From an uncultured Prevotellaceae bacterium (GTDB taxonomy: Bacteria > Bacteroidota > Bacteroidia > Bacteroidales > Muribaculaceae): a stretch of 59,952 nt of DNA. Shown piece after piece: positions 8,808-17,134 of this stretch. Made by a program: the position numbers and the translations under genes. Below the pieces are notes generated by a model. It did not search any database. It was given only the letters and a program-made list of their open reading frames with translations, and was not told the origin of the DNA. How positions within the stretch are numbered: position 1 is the first letter of the stretch; the number at the start of each line of letters is the position of its first letter. The stretch is from contig OMUK01000038.1 in NCBI GenBank assembly GCA_900314215.1, positions 1-59,952 on the forward strand, given 5' to 3'.

Positions 8808-8874
8808 GATTTTTTATGTTGTTTTAGTTGTTTTATTCTGCTTATAAATTTAGTTATTTTCCGGCTAATTGGGG

Positions 8875-10170
8875 CTATTGTTTAGTAAAAAATTTCTTAA
8901 AAACTTTGATCATGTTCAGGTGGTCGTCGACCGAGCCAGTCTCGCGCACCGAGTGCATGGCCAGCAGCGGGTTGCCCACGTCGACGCCCTCGATGTCGAT
9001 TTGGCCAGTGAGTATGTTGCCCAGGGTTGAGCCGCCAGCCACGTCGCTGTGGTTCACAAAGTACTGGAAGGGCGCTCCGGCGTCGATGCACAGGCTCTTG
9101 AAGATGGCGGCCGAGTGTGCGTCGGTCATATACTTGCAGTTGGAGTTAATCTTGATGCAGGGACCGCCGCCCAGTGCCGGGTGATTGGCCGGGTCGTATT
9201 TCTCGTTGTAGTTGGGATGGAAAGCGTGGGCGTTGTCGGCCGAGATCATGAACGAGCGGTTCACAGCCTGGCAGAATGCCTCGTAGTTGCCGCCTTGCTC
9301 CTCGACCATGCGTTGCAGCACGTTGGCAAGCACAGGCGAGCCTGCGCCTTGCTTGGTTCCGCTGCCGGTCTCCTCGTTGTCAAATATGGCTGCCACGCAA
9401 GTTGCGTCGTCGTCGGCCACGTCGGTGATGGCCTCGATGGCGGCATGCACCATGCTCAGGTCGTCGAGCCGTCCGGCCGAGATAAACTCGTCGTTCACGC
9501 CAAAGGTGCATGGCTTCTCGGTGTCGTAAAGCAGGAGGTCAAAGTCGAGAATGTTTTCGGGCACGATGTGCAGCTCGTCCGACACCAGGTTGAGCAGCAG
9601 GTTGTTGCTCTCGAGCGTATCGGTCACCTTGCACAAGATGGGGAGCATGTCTTTTTGCTTCGAGAGCGGGTTGCCCTCGTTGACGGCGCGGTTGAAGTGG
9701 ATGGCCAGGTGTGAAATGCTGAGCAGCGGGCGGTTGAATTTCACCAGCTTGGTCACTGGGTGCAGGGCATCCTCACCCTTCACAATCACGCGGCCGGCAA
9801 TCGAGAGCGGCCGGTCGAACCACGTGTAGAGTATGGGGCCGCCATACACCTCGGTGTCGAGCTTCACGATGCCGCCGTCGCACAGCATCTCGGCGTGCGG
9901 CTTGATTCTGAAGCAGGGCGAGTCGCTGTGGGCCGTGATGATCTTAAAGCCCGTCTCGGCCATGGGCTGCTTGCCCACGGTGAAGGCAAAGATGGCGCTG
10001 TCATTCTTGGTCACATAGAATTTCTCGCCAGGCTTGACGTTGAGTTTCTCGGTGAGCTTTTTTTCGGTGAAACCGTTGTCGTTGAGTATAGTTTTAATCG
10101 TGTTCACAGCCCAGAAGTCGCAAGGGCTGTTTTCAAGAAACTTGAAAAGTGATTGGATTTGATCGTTCAT
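8875..10170 (-). CDS. M18 family aminopeptidase
   Basis: 431-aa cytoplasmic metallo-aminopeptidase of family M18 (aspartyl aminopeptidase/ApeB type), which removes N-terminal residues from peptides. Dinuclear zinc ligands sit in recognisable motifs: ITAHSDSPCFRIKP (His/Asp), ISAGRLDDLSM (Asp), FDNEETGSGTKQGA (Glu-Glu), and NHSDVAGGSTLGN (His). The length equals that of bacterial M18 enzymes. The start is the first Met (MNDQIQSLFKFLENSPCDFWA), consistent with family N-termini that begin just before the SPCDFH-like stretch. It is 27 bp downstream of the DUF5063 gene, so probably in the same leftward operon. Substrate preference (acidic versus broad) is unknown. Confidence 0.94.
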   Translation of the reverse strand: MNDQIQSLFKFLENSPCDFWAVNTIKTILNDNGFTEKKLTEKLNVKPGEKFYVTKNDSAIFAFTVGKQPMAETGFKIITAHSDSPCFRIKPHAEMLCDGGIVKLDTEVYGGPILYTWFDRPLSIAGRVIVKGEDALHPVTKLVKFNRPLLSISHLAIHFNRAVNEGNPLSKQKDMLPILCKVTDTLESNNLLLNLVSDELHIVPENILDFDLLLYDTEKPCTFGVNDEFISAGRLDDLSMVHAAIEAITDVADDDATCVAAIFDNEETGSGTKQGAGSPVLANVLQRMVEEQGGNYEAFCQAVNRSFMISADNAHAFHPNYNEKYDPANHPALGGGPCIKINSNCKYMTDAHSAAIFKSLCIDAGAPFQYFVNHSDVAGGSTLGNILTGQIDIEGVDVGNPLLAMHSVRETGSVDDHLNMIKVFKKFFTKQ

Positions 10171-10197
10171 AGTGGAAAAAGTATTTTTTAAGTTGGT

Positions 10198-10725
10198 TTA
10201 AAATTCTTCTTGGCTCGAAGGGTTGTAATAGACGGTGTTGAGCGCGCGCAGCACGTTGCACAGCGTCTGGCCCCAGTAGTTGCGGAAGTTGGCCTTGCAC
10301 AGGCCGATGAGCTCTTGCTGCACATCGGTGTCGGCATTCTTCACGCTGGCAATGAAGTTGTAAAACTCCTGGTACAAGTCGGCCAGGTTCTCGCTCACCG
10401 TGGTGGCGATGGGAGTGTCGCTATATTTCATGTCCTCGACAAACACCTCGAGATACACGTCTTCCTCTCCCATGAGTTGAGCGATGAGCTCGCGTGCTTG
10501 GTTGTAGGCTTCCTCCTCGAGCGAGGGCAATATCTCATAGTCGCTGTAGGCCAGGTCCATCTCCAGGTCGCTTGCCACGATATAAATGCGCGGCAGCAGC
10601 TTGAGCATTTGAGCCACAAACTGGTCGCGGTCGCAGTCGGCGGCCGTCTCCATGGCGTGACAATACTCATTGGTGAGGGCTATAAAAGTCAAGCTATTGG
10701 GTGACAATTTCTTTGTTTCGTCCAT
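10198..10725 (-). CDS. DUF5063 family protein
   Basis: 175-aa soluble, acidic, mostly helical protein. I recognise it as DUF5063, a Bacteroidota family without assigned function. Features are an N-terminal helical region (NSLTFIALTNEYCHAMETA), an acidic middle (DLEMDLAYSDYEILPSLEEEAYN) and a C-terminal LCNVLRALNTVYYN stretch. There is no signal peptide, membrane segment or catalytic motif. It begins 5 bp after nadD stops and precedes M18, so it belongs to the housekeeping yicC-gmk-nadD operon, but nothing shows a link to NAD or nucleotide metabolism. Confidence 0.8.
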   Translation of the reverse strand: MDETKKLSPNSLTFIALTNEYCHAMETAADCDRDQFVAQMLKLLPRIYIVASDLEMDLAYSDYEILPSLEEEAYNQARELIAQLMGEEDVYLEVFVEDMKYSDTPIATTVSENLADLYQEFYNFIASVKNADTDVQQELIGLCKANFRNYWGQTLCNVLRALNTVYYNPSSQEEF

Positions 10726-10730
10726 TTCTT

Positions 10731-11309
10731 TTAATCCATGTAAAGTTTGTTTTCAAGTATATAGCGATACACGTCGTCGGGCAGGTAGTAGCTCATGTTT
10801 TGCATGTCTTTGATCTCTTGGCGTATCACCGTCGAACTCACTTCAACCACAGGGGCGTCGATCACTTGCACGTGGGCCTTGTATTGCTCGGGAATCTCTA
10901 TTTTGTAGCCCTCGCGCGGATACACCATCACGTGGTACTTCGCTAAGAGCTCGTCGTGCCCTGCCCACCGGTCGAAGGCCTCCCAATTGTCGGCCCCGAT
11001 GATCAGGTAGAACTCATCGTCGGGGAATTTCTTGCTCAGGGCATTCATGGTGTCGACGGTGTAGGACGGGCGCGGCAGCGAGAATTCAAAGCCCGAGGTT
11101 TCTACATTTTCGAGCCGACGGCTCACCAGTTGTGCCATGCGCAGGCGGTGCACGTCGTTCACCTCGCCCTGCTCCACCTTGAAGGGGTTCAGCGGCGATA
11201 CCATGAGCCACAGCTTGTCGAGCCCGCAGTGGCGTATCACGTAGTTGGCGATAATAGCGTGGCCCACGTGAATGGGATTGAATGTGCCTCCAAAGATACC
11301 TATCTTCAT
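10731..11309 (-). CDS. nadD: Nicotinate-nucleotide adenylyltransferase
   Basis: 192-aa enzyme that joins nicotinate mononucleotide and ATP to make deamido-NAD, the penultimate step of NAD synthesis. The N-terminal GGTFNPIHVGH contains the nucleotidyltransferase HxGH signature. The C-terminal VSSTVIRQEI is the second conserved motif (usually ISSTxIR). Length and start (MKIGIFGGTFNP) are typical. It sits between gmk (32 bp) and the DUF5063 gene (5 bp). The order yicC-gmk-nadD is a familiar Bacteroidota arrangement. Confidence 0.96.
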   Translation of the reverse strand: MKIGIFGGTFNPIHVGHAIIANYVIRHCGLDKLWLMVSPLNPFKVEQGEVNDVHRLRMAQLVSRRLENVETSGFEFSLPRPSYTVDTMNALSKKFPDDEFYLIIGADNWEAFDRWAGHDELLAKYHVMVYPREGYKIEIPEQYKAHVQVIDAPVVEVSSTVIRQEIKDMQNMSYYLPDDVYRYILENKLYMD

Positions 11310-11341
11310 GTCGCTAGTCGTGTTGAGTGTTGAAAGACAAG

Positions 11342-11914
11342 TTATTGGTTCACAAAATTCTTGATAATGTCGTGAGCCTCGTTGACCGCTGTCGTCAGGT
11401 CGTCGTTGACCACGATATGGTCAAACTTGTCGGCAAAGGTGCTTTCATACTCAGCCTTGCTGATGCGGCGCTCTATCTCTTGGGCATTGTCGGTGCCGCG
11501 GGCATTGAGGCGCTTGCGCAGCACGTCGATGCTGGGTGCCTTGATGAAGATGGACAGCGCTTGGTCGCCGTAGGCTTTCTTCACATTCACCCCGCCCTTC
11601 ACGTCGAGGTCGAGAATCACATTGTTGCCATCGGCGTTGATGCGCTCGATCTCGCTCTTGAGCGTGCCATAGTAGCGGCCGGGATACACCTCTTGATACT
11701 CGGCAAACTCGCCGGCGGCGATTTTCTGCTTGAAGTCGTCGACGCTCATGAAGTAGTATTCCTTGCCGTTTCTCTCCTCGCCGCGAGGGCTGCGAGTGGT
11801 GGCCGAGATAGAGAATTCCAGGCGCAGGCTGCGGTCTTTCATCACCTCATTGATGATTGACGACTTGCCTGAGCCCGACGGGGCCGATATGATGATTAAT
11901 TTTCCTGTAGCCAT
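11342..11914 (-). CDS. gmk: Guanylate kinase
   Basis: 190-aa cytosolic kinase converting GMP and ATP to GDP and ADP. The P-loop APSGSGKSSI lies at residues 10-19. The GMP-binding region (SATTRSPRGEERNGKEYYF) and the lid segment with RKRLNARGTDNAQEIERRI match the family. The length is normal. The gene begins 23 bp past the yicC stop, consistent with an operon. Confidence 0.97.
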   Translation of the reverse strand: MATGKLIIISAPSGSGKSSIINEVMKDRSLRLEFSISATTRSPRGEERNGKEYYFMSVDDFKQKIAAGEFAEYQEVYPGRYYGTLKSEIERINADGNNVILDLDVKGGVNVKKAYGDQALSIFIKAPSIDVLRKRLNARGTDNAQEIERRISKAEYESTFADKFDHIVVNDDLTTAVNEAHDIIKNFVNQ

Positions 11915-11937
11915 GTCGATTGCTCTTTTAAGTTGTG

Positions 11938-12816
11938 TTATAGCACGTTGAGTACCTGTTCCTTAATCTGCTCAAGATGGTCCTTCATGCCCACCACCAG
12001 TTTCTGCAATTCAGCCTGGTTGGCCTTGGAGCCCATGGTGTTGATTTCACGACCCATCTCCTGGCTGATGAAGCCCAGTTTCTTGCCCTGAGCCTCGGCG
12101 TTGTGCAGCGTGTCGAGGAAATAGGTCAAGTGATTCTGCAGGCGTAGCTTCTCCTCGGTGATGTCGAGCTTCTCGATGTAGAATATGAGCTCTTGCTCAA
12201 AGCGGTTCTTGTCATATTCCACGCCTTCAAGTTTCTGCAGCGACTCGAGGATGCGTGCTTTGATTTTCTCCACGCGCGATTGCTCGTAGGGTGCCACGCT
12301 GTCGAGCAGGTGCTGGATAGCGTCGATTTTCTCTTCAAAGAATTTGCACAGGCGGTTGCCCTCCTGGGTGCGGAAAGCGATAAGGCCGTCGATAGCCTCC
12401 TTGACCACGTCGACCACCACAGCCTTCTCGCTGTCGTCGACCTCATTGTTGTTGGTCTCGCTCTTCAAGGCGTCGGGCAGGCGCAGCAAGGTGGCATACC
12501 AGTCCTCGGGCTCGGGGATGCCCAGCTGCAGCGACATGTCTTGAATCTGTGTCTTGTATTGCTTGAGTGTCTCGATGTTGATACTCGTAGAAACGGCGCC
12601 CTCGATGGGCTCGCAATAGATAAATAGGTCGACCTTGCCACGGTGCAGCGACTTTGCAATGATGTTGCGCAAGTTTAGTTCTATCTCCCGGTAGGCCTGT
12701 GGCAGACGTATCGACAAGTCTAATTGTTTGCTATTGAGCGATTTGATTTCGGCAGTGATTTTCTTGTTGTCGTACACTTTCACAGCCTTGCCAAATCCTG
12801 TCATTGATAATATCAT
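11938..12816 (-). CDS. YicC/YloC family endoribonuclease-like protein
   Basis: 292 aa. The N-terminus MILSMTGFGKA is the YicC hallmark (SMTGFGR). The C-terminus FISQEMGREINTMGSKANQAELQ matches the family's conserved DUF1732 block with Q-E-x-x-R-E-x-N-T. YicC proteins are reported as endoribonucleases affecting small RNA turnover. The gene opens the leftward yicC-gmk-nadD unit and diverges from tsaB. A perfect -7 box lies 23 nt upstream. The family is certain; the enzymatic role in this organism is inferred. Confidence 0.93.
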   Translation of the reverse strand: MILSMTGFGKAVKVYDNKKITAEIKSLNSKQLDLSIRLPQAYREIELNLRNIIAKSLHRGKVDLFIYCEPIEGAVSTSINIETLKQYKTQIQDMSLQLGIPEPEDWYATLLRLPDALKSETNNNEVDDSEKAVVVDVVKEAIDGLIAFRTQEGNRLCKFFEEKIDAIQHLLDSVAPYEQSRVEKIKARILESLQKLEGVEYDKNRFEQELIFYIEKLDITEEKLRLQNHLTYFLDTLHNAEAQGKKLGFISQEMGREINTMGSKANQAELQKLVVGMKDHLEQIKEQVLNVL

Positions 12817-12838
12817 AGCATTTAATTTTTTTTATACG

Positions 12839-12846
12839 CAAATTTA
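12839..12846 (-). promoter_or_regulatory. Promoter -7 box of the yicC operon
   Basis: Minus-strand TAAATTTG in the 101-bp divergent gap with tsaB; the leader would be about 16 nt. No -33 TTG is clear. Confidence 0.55.
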
Positions 12847-12889
12847 CGGCTTATTCTTGTAAAATCGGGTATAAAAGCGAGAATTTTGT

Positions 12890-12897
12890 TAATTTTG
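12890..12897 (+). promoter_or_regulatory. Promoter -7 box of tsaB
   Basis: TAATTTTG followed by C, 21 nt before the tsaB ATG. It shares the divergent gap with the yicC promoter. Confidence 0.55.
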
Positions 12898-12917
12898 CAA
12901 CGAAATTTTAATTCTTC

Positions 12918-13613
12918 ATGGCAAATATACTGAATATTGAGACTTCAACCAGCGTGTGCTCGGTTGCACTCACGAGCGAGGGTCAGGTTTTGGAACACTA
13001 CGAGAACTATGAGGGCCAGACTCATGCCACGCTGTTGAGCAAGTTTATACAAGATGTGCTTAAATATGCCCGCACCAGGGAGATGAAGCTCGACGCCGTT
13101 GCCGTGAGCATAGGCCCGGGTTCTTACACAGGCTTGCGCATAGGCCTCTCAGAGGCCAAGGGCTTGGCTTTCGGCCTGGGCATCCCGCTCATTGGCGTCA
13201 ACACCCTGCAATTGCTCACCGTGACCACGATGTTTAACCACTTTATCGACGACGACGAGGCACTCTACGTGCCCATGATTGATGCCCGCCGCATGGAGGT
13301 GTACACGGGTGTGTACAACAATGCACTGGAGCCCGTGGTTGAGCCGCATGCCAAAATCATCGATGAAACCGCCTTTGCCGACCTGCTTGAGAGCCATCAC
13401 ATGATATTTATGGGCAATGGCTCAGACAAGGTGCAGAAGGTGATCAACCACCCCAATGCCGAGTTCTTGCCAGGCATCAAGCCCGAGGCCCTGCACATGC
13501 TTGCCCTCGCCGAAAAGGCTTTCCGCGAGAAGCATTTTATCGACGTGGCCTATTCCACCCCGCTTTATCTCAAGGAATTTCAAGCCACCCGCAAGAAGAA
13601 AAAGGTGTTCTGA
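12918..13613 (+). CDS. tsaB: tRNA t6A37 biosynthesis protein TsaB
   Basis: 231-aa ASKHA-fold protein that scaffolds TsaD/TsaE during threonylcarbamoyl-adenosine formation at tRNA position 37. Evidence is the N-terminal ILNIETSTSVCSVAL and the characteristic AVSIGPGSYTGLRIGLS (about residues 53-69), both diagnostic for TsaB. It lacks the metal-binding His residues of TsaD, as expected. The start at MANILNIETS fits homologues. It is transcribed from its own promoter; the next gene has a separate -7 box. Confidence 0.95.
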   Translation: MANILNIETSTSVCSVALTSEGQVLEHYENYEGQTHATLLSKFIQDVLKYARTREMKLDAVAVSIGPGSYTGLRIGLSEAKGLAFGLGIPLIGVNTLQLLTVTTMFNHFIDDDEALYVPMIDARRMEVYTGVYNNALEPVVEPHAKIIDETAFADLLESHHMIFMGNGSDKVQKVINHPNAEFLPGIKPEALHMLALAEKAFREKHFIDVAYSTPLYLKEFQATRKKKKVF

Positions 13614-13637
13614 TTTTAAGAGTCAGAATTTTATGGT

Positions 13638-13645
13638 TATCTTTG
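13638..13645 (+). promoter_or_regulatory. Promoter -7 box of the DUF4290 gene; fixes its start
   Basis: TATCTTTG followed by C. An in-frame TTG at 13643 overlaps this box, so translation must begin at ATG 13670. Confidence 0.65.
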
Positions 13646-13669
13646 CATTTTAATAACGACAAGAATTTT

Positions 13670-14272
13670 ATGTACAAATACAATACCCAGTTAAAGAAAC
13701 TCGCACTCCCCGAGTATGGACGCAACATTCAGCAGATGGTGGATTACTGCTGCACCATCCCCGACAAGGAGGAGCGCACCAAGTGCGCCTACACCATCAT
13801 CAAGACGATGGGCAACATCTTCCCCCAGTTGCGCGACGAGGCCGACTACAAGCACAAGCTGTGGGACCACCTCGCCATCATGAGCGACTTCAAGCTCGAC
13901 ATCGACTACCCTTATGAAATCGTGAAGGAAGAAAATCTTGAGACTAAGCCCGAGCCCATGAAATACAAGCTCGAGCCCATCAAGATGCGCCACTACGGCA
14001 AAATCATTGAGCGCATGATTGCACGAGCCTGCGAGTACCCCGATGGCGACGAGAAAGACGCATTTATCATGCTCATCGCCAATCACATGAAGAAGCTCAT
14101 CTATCTCATCAATAAAGAGGACGTTGACGACGCCAAGATTTTCAAGGACCTCGCATTCTACAGCCAGGGCAAGATAAACCTTGACCCTGCCACCCACTCG
14201 CTTCACGAGTTCAGGGAAGCCCCGGCTGCTTCGGCCCAAAAGAACAACTCGAAGAAAAAGAAAAAGAAATAA
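13670..14272 (+). CDS. DUF4290 domain-containing protein
   Basis: 200 aa from ATG 13670 (MYKYNTQLKKLALPEYGRNI). I recognise the N-terminus as DUF4290, a family confined to Bacteroidota with unknown function. The protein is soluble and mainly helical, has no signal peptide, and ends in a lysine-rich tail (NNSKKKKKK) that could bind nucleic acid or ribosomes; that last point is speculation. It is 14 bp upstream of rimM and probably co-transcribed with it, giving a weak hint of a translation-linked role. Confidence 0.88.
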   Translation: MYKYNTQLKKLALPEYGRNIQQMVDYCCTIPDKEERTKCAYTIIKTMGNIFPQLRDEADYKHKLWDHLAIMSDFKLDIDYPYEIVKEENLETKPEPMKYKLEPIKMRHYGKIIERMIARACEYPDGDEKDAFIMLIANHMKKLIYLINKEDVDDAKIFKDLAFYSQGKINLDPATHSLHEFREAPAASAQKNNSKKKKKK

Positions 14273-14286
14273 GCAACAGCAATAGA

Positions 14287-14820
14287 ATGATCACGCGTGA
14301 CGAACTTGTGGATATAGGGCGATACAACAAACCCCACGGGGTGAATGGCGAAATCTCGGCGACGGTAGATTGCGATATCGACGTGCTGGAAAGATTCTCC
14401 TGCCTCGTGAGTGACGTTGATGGCATTTTTGTGCCCTTTTTCATTAAGCAGTTGCGCACCAAGTCGGCGCAATCGGTGTTGCTCACGGTCGACGGCATCA
14501 ACGATGATACCGAGGCCGCACTCCTGGTCAACAAAGACATCTACGTGCTTAAACGGGAATACTCCCGCATTGCCCAGGAGAGCGAAAGCGACGACTACCC
14601 CATCGACTATTTCATAGGTTTCAGCGTCGATGAGCAAGATGGCACCGTGCTGGGAGAGATCGTCGATGTCGACGACACCACGGCCAATGTGCTCTTCAAG
14701 GTCAAGACCCCTGGCGACAAGGAAGTGCTGGTGCCTGCCGTCGACGACTTTATCGTGGATATCGACATCGACAAGCGCCAGTTGACAATGAATATACCTA
14801 AAGAATTACTTCAATTATAA
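14287..14820 (+). CDS. rimM: 16S rRNA processing protein RimM
   Basis: 177-aa ribosome maturation factor that binds S19 and assists assembly of the 30S head. The N-terminal RimM domain begins IGRYNKPHGVNGEISA (canonical G-x-h-x-x-x-x-G-x-x-G-x-h). A PRC-barrel follows, with YFIGFSVDEQDGTVLGEI and VLVPAVDDFIVDIDIDKRQL. Length and domain order are standard. It lies between the DUF4290 gene and an OmpA-domain gene, all rightward with short gaps. Confidence 0.95.
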   Translation: MITRDELVDIGRYNKPHGVNGEISATVDCDIDVLERFSCLVSDVDGIFVPFFIKQLRTKSAQSVLLTVDGINDDTEAALLVNKDIYVLKREYSRIAQESESDDYPIDYFIGFSVDEQDGTVLGEIVDVDDTTANVLFKVKTPGDKEVLVPAVDDFIVDIDIDKRQLTMNIPKELLQL

Positions 14821-14839
14821 CGACGAAATATTTTTTAAA

Positions 14840-15478
14840 ATGAATCATTTCAAGAGCATCATATTGAAACTTACTGTGATTGCAGTGGCATTGGGCTGCT
14901 ACAATCCAAGTCAAGCCAAGAAAGTCGACATCTACGACTTGTCGCTCGACGAGAACCTCGCAGTGCCTGAAGTGAAAAGCAAGCAGAAAGATGCGGTGCA
15001 AGACTACCAGTACAAGCAGGCTGTGGAGCTCATCAAGCAAAACTATGAGGTGGAGCTCATGCGCGACAATGAGATCATCATCGTCACTATCCCTGCCGAG
15101 AATCTCTTTGCAGCCAACGACACTGCACTTACCATGCAGGGGCGTGATGCATTGAAGCCCATGCTCAGGTTCTTGAAAAATCCCGGTTTCTACAAGATGC
15201 TGCTGGTGATGCACAGCGACGACACCGGCTCCAAGGCCTACACTGTGAAGCTCACCCGGGCAAGGGTGAATGCCGTGTTTGACTGGATTGATGCCAACGG
15301 CAGCGTCGACTACGTGGTGCCCTATGCACTGGGGGGCAGCGACCCGCTCAATGCCAACGACTCGATGGAGAAGCGCCGCAAAAACCGCCGCTTGGAGATT
15401 TATATCGTGCCAGGCAATGTGATGATTGACCAAGCCAAACGTGGCAACATCAACATCAACGCAATTAGGAGTAAATAA
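14840..15478 (+). CDS. OmpA-family C-terminal domain protein
   Basis: 212 aa. The N-terminal hydrophobic stretch (FKSIILKLTVIAVALGCYNP) is a signal sequence. The C in ALGC could be a lipidation site, but the box is atypical and cleavage after SQA is also possible. Residues of about 90-200 form an OmpA-like peptidoglycan-binding domain: LVMHSDDTGSKAYTVKLTRARVNAV and the closing RRKNRRLEIYIVPG are diagnostic. It therefore probably tethers the envelope to peptidoglycan from the periplasm. It follows rimM by 19 bp and precedes proS by 24 bp. Confidence 0.85.
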   Translation: MNHFKSIILKLTVIAVALGCYNPSQAKKVDIYDLSLDENLAVPEVKSKQKDAVQDYQYKQAVELIKQNYEVELMRDNEIIIVTIPAENLFAANDTALTMQGRDALKPMLRFLKNPGFYKMLLVMHSDDTGSKAYTVKLTRARVNAVFDWIDANGSVDYVVPYALGGSDPLNANDSMEKRRKNRRLEIYIVPGNVMIDQAKRGNININAIRSK

Positions 15479-15502
15479 AAAAAAACTTTGTTATAAAATA
15501 AA

Positions 15503-16984
15503 ATGGCTAAAGAATTAAAAGATCTCACCAAGAGAGCTGTAAACTACTCTCAATGGTACAATGAATTGGTCGTGAAAGCCGACCTGGCCGAGCAGTCGGC
15601 CGTGAGAGGCTGCATGGTTATCAAGCCCTATGGCTACGCTATATGGGAAAAGATGCAGCGCAAGCTCGACGACATGTTTAAAGAAACCGGTGTGCAGAAC
15701 GCTTATTTCCCCCTGCTCATCCCCAAGTCGTTCTTGAGCAAAGAGGCCGACCACGTGAAGGGCTTTGCCAAGGAGTGCGCTGTGGTGACCCACTACCGCT
15801 TGAAGACCGACCCCGAGGGCAAGGGCGTTGTCGTTGACCCCGAGGCTAAACTTGAGGAAGAACTCATCATTCGCCCCACGAGCGAGACCATCATTTGGAA
15901 CACCTTCCGCAACTGGATTAATTCTTACCGCGATCTGCCCTTGCTCATCAACCAGTGGTGCAACGTCTTCCGCTGGGAAATGCGCACAAGGCTTTTCCTG
16001 CGCACTGCCGAATTTCTGTGGCAAGAGGGCCACACGGCTCACGCCACTGCCGACGAGGCTCAGGCCAAGGCCGAGCAGATGCTCAACATCTATGCCGACT
16101 TTGCCGAGAAATTCATGGCAATACCTGTGATCAAGGGTGTGAAGACTGCCAACGAGCGCTTTGCCGGCGCTCTCGAGACCTACACCATCGAGGCTATGAT
16201 GCAAGATGGCAAGGCACTGCAGAGCGGCACGTCGCACTTCCTGGGTCAGAACTTTGCCAAGGCCTTTGATGTGAAATTTATCGACAAGAACAATAAGCTC
16301 GACTATGTGTGGGCAACGTCGTGGGGCGTTTCGACCCGACTCATGGGCGCCCTCATCATGACGCACAGCGACGACAACGGCCTCGTGCTGCCTCCTGCCC
16401 TGGCTCCTATACAAGTGGTGATTGTGCCTATCTACAGGAGCAGCGACCAGCTTGCCCAGGTTGATGCCAAGGTGGCTCCGGTTGTCGAGAACCTGAAGAA
16501 GCGCGGCATCTCGGTGAAATATGACAACGCCGACAACAAGCGTCCTGGCTTCAAGTTTGCCGACTATGAGCTCAAGGGCGTCCCGGTGCGCCTCGTGCTT
16601 GGCCCCAAGGATATCGAGAACGGCACCATCGAGGTGATGCGTCGCGACACGCTCGAGAAGCAGAGTGTGCCCTTCGACGGCATCGAGGACTATGTGGCCC
16701 ATCTGCTCGACGACATTCAGGCCAACATCTACGACAAGGCCCTGAAGTTGCGCGAGTCGAAGACCTTCAAGGTCGACACCTGGGATGAGTTCCAGGCCCA
16801 AATCGAGAAAGGCGGATTCATTCTCGCTCCATGGGACGGCACCACCGAGACCGAGCTCAAAATCAAAGAGCTCACCAAGGCCACAATACGATGCATCCCG
16901 CTCGACAGCGTGCCCGAGGAAGGAAAAGACATGCTCACTGGCAAGCCCAGTCATCGCCGCGTGATTTTCGCCCGCAACTATTAA
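15503..16984 (+). CDS. proS: Prolyl-tRNA synthetase, archaeal/eukaryotic-type
   Basis: 493-aa class II aminoacyl-tRNA synthetase charging tRNA-Pro. It is the short form without the INS editing insert that characterises the roughly 570-aa bacterial type. Motif 2 includes [27 protein letters not shown]. An anticodon-binding domain follows ([11 protein letters not shown], then [24 protein letters not shown]), then a C-terminal domain ending in Tyr ([10 protein letters not shown]), as in archaeal-type enzymes. Bacteroidota commonly carry this type. Without the INS domain, Ala-tRNA-Pro editing would need a separate protein; none is in the window. Confidence 0.97.
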   Translation: MAKELKDLTKRAVNYSQWYNELVVKADLAEQSAVRGCMVIKPYGYAIWEKMQRKLDDMFKETGVQNAYFPLLIPKSFLSKEADHVKGFAKECAVVTHYRLKTDPEGKGVVVDPEAKLEEELIIRPTSETIIWNTFRNWINSYRDLPLLINQWCNVFRWEMRTRLFLRTAEFLWQEGHTAHATADEAQAKAEQMLNIYADFAEKFMAIPVIKGVKTANERFAGALETYTIEAMMQDGKALQSGTSHFLGQNFAKAFDVKFIDKNNKLDYVWATSWGVSTRLMGALIMTHSDDNGLVLPPALAPIQVVIVPIYRSSDQLAQVDAKVAPVVENLKKRGISVKYDNADNKRPGFKFADYELKGVPVRLVLGPKDIENGTIEVMRRDTLEKQSVPFDGIEDYVAHLLDDIQANIYDKALKLRESKTFKVDTWDEFQAQIEKGGFILAPWDGTTETELKIKELTKATIRCIPLDSVPEEGKDMLTGKPSHRRVIFARNY

Positions 16985-17085
16985 ACTGATTGTCATTTTG
17001 CTTAAATTGGTTGCTTTTGGCTGATAGATACACCACGTTTTGGCATTTTTGCTATCGTAATGCACGGCAATTGGTGATAAATGTT

Positions 17086-17093
17086 TAAATTTG
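17086..17093 (+). promoter_or_regulatory. Promoter -7 box of the first MFS gene
   Basis: TAAATTTG followed by C, 42 nt before the ATG at 17135, in the 150-bp gap after proS. Confidence 0.55.
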
Positions 17094-17134
17094 CACCCAA
17101 TTAAGCAAAAAATTAAAAATAAAATCGAACAGAA